A stretch of DNA of 64,000 nucleotides from Ifrita kowaldi. Lineage: Eukaryota > Chordata > Aves > Passeriformes > Cinclosomatidae. A model generated the notes under the pieces. That model saw only the letters and a program-made list of their open reading frames with translations. It made no database searches and was not told the DNA's origin. A program made the position numbers and the translations under genes. The DNA lies in the NCBI GenBank assembly GCA_013398055.1, contig VZRS01002427.1, positions 1 through 64,000 of the forward strand. Direction: 5' to 3'. Positions 60,223-64,000 of this stretch are shown here, in pieces. Each line of letters begins with the position of its first letter. The stretch's first letter is position 1.

Positions 60223-63200
60223 CTATATTATAACACATGTGAAGTACTTGCCTACTGTTGCAGAAGCCTGTCCTGATGCTGTCCCTAAAATACTGACTGA
60301 ATCCATGAGCAAATACAGCAGTTACTGGCTCCAGTTGTAGTCACTGCAAAAAGCTACGCTGAGCTGTTTCTGAACTAAATACCAGCATTTTTTTCCTGTT
60401 TCCCTATTCTGGATCTCCAGAGGTCTTAGGGTTAGTTTTCTTATTTTCTTATTGTGCTCTTGCTCTGATCATTATTTCACGTTACCCTACTCAGTTGTAA
60501 AGATAGTGATGAGGAATAGCAAAGTGATGTCTTCTTGTTTTAATCTGTGCAAGCCCATAACAGCTAAAGCTCTTTCAGAAGCTGTCATTTGTGTATCCTG
60601 AAGGTGCACTGTGGCCATACTGTAGGAGTTGCATGTGAGTCTCCCATTCAGTGATACGACTTTTTCATGTAAAATTGCAAGGCTAACAAATGAAAAAATG
60701 TGTTTGCTGTCCATATGGCATGGATGATATTTAGCTAGTCTGGGGGTGCAGCGTGGATGAGCGGGACTCATACCAGGAGCTCTAAGAATTTGGATTTACT
60801 GCAGAGATAGTTTGGTGATTCTGCCAATCTTTCTAGTAGAAAACATAAAATCCAATCTGCTTTGTTAAAAGAAGACTGAAATTATGAGTTGGCCATCATC
60901 TGGTAATAACCATGTGAAGATTTATGATAGGAGAAGGCTCTTTTGTTTGGATGTTATGGAAATAAAAAGATGCACTGGAAAAAAGAAAAAGATAGAAGAA
61001 TTCAAACAGGAAACAGATTTTGTTATTCCCCCAATATTCATAGCTCTTTTAAAGCTGGCAAAACTGTTGAAGTTGAGACAAGGAATTAGCTGAAATTTTT
61101 ACATCCAGCTCAGATGAATTTCTAAAATACGGATTTCTTCCAGTATTTGAACTTTACATTTAATGCAAGAATTGCATGTTTGACTTTCAAAACTTGTGTT
61201 TTCAAGGAAACCCAGTAGAGGTAGTAGGTAACTTGTGTTTCTTGTTGGATTAGTGCTTATTAAGGCCTTCAGTTAGGGTTTGGACTGTCATACATGCAGG
61301 TTATTTAGTTCAGACAATGGTCACAAATTTCTGGAGGGCAGTTGCAACACGGCAGTTGCTGTGCAAGAAATAGTTCAGCTCCAAAGGTTACCTCTTAAAA
61401 CACACAGCTCACTTACAAGCCCATTAAGGATTGACCTATGTTGAGAGTTTATTTAAATGCTTGGTGCTGTTCTTTTATATAGGGAGTACGGGGAAAAAAT
61501 GTTATTTTGTTTTTTAATAAATTTTTCCTTGACCTTTATCTGCAGCAAAATTGCTGGCAGTATCACAGCAGGTCTAAATGCAACATTTTATTTATGGCAT
61601 TAATTTTATAGAAGAACAAATGGAGTTTGGAGAAAAGAAGAAATGAAAGAATCCTTAGCTTTTTTAGATTAATAACTTGCTGAATGTGAATGCATGCGAA
61701 TGCCACTGACTTGGTGAAATTAAATACCTTGGGCAGGTTCCACAATGTCTGTTTAAGGGGACTGTAACACTTGATCCCCATGTTCTGACTACTGCCATTG
61801 AGACAAGAGTACAGCAGTGTATTGCACAGGTAACATTTTCTGCACCTTTTAGGGTGTTAATAGCTATTAAATATTTCCTGTTCCAATGTATAAATAACCT
61901 TCTATGATATGAATTCTAGATAATGGAGACACCTTACATATTTCAGCACCACAGTATAGCATTTGTTTTATTTTGGCAGACCTGCAGATATATTTTGTTA
62001 TTCTATTGTAGATTCATTAAAATCATACGATGTAAACATCAGGACGTGTCATGCAACTAACCTGAATGTGCTGTAACTCGGGCTAAACTGGGCTGTTTCT
62101 TCCTTGCCTGGAAGACTTTTTTGTGCTTGTCGTTGTCTTATCCTTGGTTATTGGAACTGAGTTTATGCCCTTCTTCTACAATAATCTTCAGAACTAAGTA
62201 TGTTCAGTGAATATCTTACCCCTTGCAACTTTTCACTGACAATGCACATTTTATGGGATGATTTCTTTTGCTGTACAACTAATAACTCAGCTTGTTATTC
62301 TGTGTTGTCTTGGCTTTTGAAGGCCATCTGAAAAATAGGTAAAAGAATATTCAAATTACTTCCCTTTTTCTGATCTCTTAGACCAACACTTAGAAACATG
62401 GTGAGTGGTCACATCTTGTGAGATAGTTTATAATCAAGGAAATTTTTAGATTCTTTCTGAACTGGTAGAGCAGTTTAATTTACACACTAATTTAGCTGTA
62501 AAGAGATTCATATATGTAATTATTTTAAAAAATAAGTATTGTGGCTGTGTAGGACTGAATTATACCAAAGTATGTGGAAAATATTTTTCTATTTTTGAGA
62601 AAAGAAAAAACCCACATTGTTTTTATGTGTTATTAGGGGGGAATATGGTTTGAATCTTGCTTTGTTACAGTAGCAAGTTTTTTAGATTTTCAAAGCATTG
62701 GTCCGTAAATGAGCAATACCCTTATGCCACCCATGTATTGTTTGGGAAAATTAAATTTGTTTAGGAAACGATAAGTGACAACACTGATATCTTAGCTCCT
62801 TATCTTGGGAAGTGCTCCCCTTATTTTCCTTTTCCGTGCCCCTCTCCAGGAACAAAAGCAATACAAGAATGCAGATGTTGAAAGGCACGAAAATGTGCTT
62901 AAAGTATTTTCCTTCTGTCTTGGAACAATGGTTGCTGACAGCAGAAGGCTTGCTTGCTTGTTAAAATTAGATTTGAATCATCAGTGTAATAGCGGTAGGA
63001 AATTGTAGGATGGAAAGGTGCCAGGAAGCCTATCTATATCTGCCCTTTCGGAGCAGGGGGGCCCACAATGACTTGAGCTGTCTCCTCAGTTGAGTGAGCT
63101 TGCCCTAAATGACAACCACTGCTTTAAGCATCCTTAAAACAAAATTGTCCTTGGGCAGAAGCCACTGAGGGGGGATCCCAAGAACAGACACAAGCACAAC

Positions 63201-63805
63201 AGTGCAAGACAGCTGTTACAGCTTAGGCTTCTGAAGAGTGTGTTTCTCGTTGGTTCCTCATATCACATTTAATTGAGCCTGCTTTCATTACCTCCTGCCA
63301 TTTTCCTGCACTAGGATAAAAAAAATCTGTGTTTTGGGGCTTGGTTTTTTGGATTTTATGGTTGTGAAAACACTGGGAAGTTTTCATAAGCTAGTTGTGA
63401 GTAAATTAGAGGATGATGCTTGCTCTGAAGCTGCATCAGAGTCAGCATCATTCTGGCTTATTCTGTTTCTCTTCAGTTGTTTTAAGGCAGTCCAGTGCCC
63501 AGTTACTTCTTTTATGTAGTTGTTATCTGTTGGCTTTGCAGTAACCCAATCTATGGAACACAGTGACCTCTCTATGCACCTTAAAACCATTCACAGAAAT
63601 GGTTGTAATTCTGCTGATGCCGAATGCAGCTGCCCACTTAAATCTCTTTTTCTTACAGAGGGGATGGTTATGTCTCTGCTGTGTACTGTTTAATTTCGAG
63701 TGCAGTTTTTACACTACTTCCATAAGCAGCTTAGTTCTTGATTACTTTAGGGAATGCTTTGCGTGACACAACAGTAATTGATATCAGCTGAAGTGCTAAA
63801 TCTAC

Positions 63806-63865
63806 CAGTCCCCTTATTTAAATTAGTGCCAGTTGGAGATGGGAGACCCGAAAGCAGGACTGTGC
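63806..63865 (-). CDS. Weak exon candidate (60 bp)
   Basis: Good acceptor GAGTTCTCTCCCAG, frame TVLLSGLPSPTGTNLNKGT, donor GACTG|GTAGAT, phase 1-1. It may be a further upstream exon of the minus-strand gene, or chance. Confidence 0.2.
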
Positions 63866-64000
63866 CTGGGAGAGAACTCTGCTTTTGGAAGTTATTTAGT
63901 TTGCTCTCATAACAGAGTAAGAATTTTCTGACCTTCTGGTTATGAGGTTATTCTTATCCTGGGGTGGCAAAATAAAGTCGAAGTGGTTGTGAAGGGATGA

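Noticed and set aside
60487..60771. 94-residue minus-strand open frame (SMATVHLQDTQMTASERALA)
   Set aside because: A plausible acceptor exists at its start, but a stop precedes the only possible donor, so it cannot be an internal exon.
62062..62092. 31-base minus-strand exon-like unit (QFSPSYSTF) with donor TTCAG|GTTAGT
   Set aside because: Phase would fit between candidates at 63806 and 60176, but the acceptor is poor and the unit too short to support.
62362..62400. 19-base unit between a strong acceptor and a strong donor on the plus strand
   Set aside because: Too short to judge; microexon-like pairs of this kind arise by chance in 64 kb.

Overview
This window is AT-rich, non-coding-looking vertebrate DNA, almost certainly avian. 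The main evidence is at least eight recognisable young CR1 LINE copies in both orientations. Most are 5'-truncated and end in the typical bird-type 3' end (lineage of TTCCAACYC..ATTCTATGATTCTATGA). There are also two much older, degraded CR1/L3-like copies. I see no tRNA or rRNA gene, CRISPR, IS element or prokaryotic operon, and I cannot name the species.

Layout. Positions 1-420 are the edge of a CpG island (24 CpGs, then an abrupt drop), probably promoter-proximal sequence of a gene extending off the left edge; it holds a DR1-type nuclear receptor site. About 0.42-28 kb is repeat-strewn, gene-poor DNA: CR1 copies at 1.1-1.9, 2.2-2.5, 15.8, 19.2-19.4, 20.5-21.1 and 24.6-25.6 kb, microsatellites, one 43-base assembly gap, and a CpG-rich patch at 17.1-17.4 kb with one speculative exon. 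From about 28.0 kb to at least 52 kb, and possibly to the right edge, I infer the 3' part of one split protein-coding gene on the minus strand. I built it by eye from open reading frames bounded by splice signals whose codon phases chain together. The best exons are 44326-44748, 37670-37807 and 32415-32611. A plausible terminal exon ends in TGA at 28324-28326, with an AATAAA signal about 280 bp further on. I do not recognise the protein. Exons further right are progressively less certain.

Two of the inferred exons carry an in-frame TAA (44468-44470 and 49682-49684) although the same frame stays open on both sides. So the gene is either a recently inactivated copy, affected by sequence errors, or partly mis-modelled. 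The presumed introns hold CR1 copies (28.5, 41.8-42.8, 46.2-46.5, 50.1-50.8 kb), simple repeats, and a 57.8-58.4 kb stretch that looks like a conserved non-coding element. I found no convincing novel system; the most worthwhile item is the unidentified split gene and its stops. All exon calls need RNA-seq or a protein homology search.
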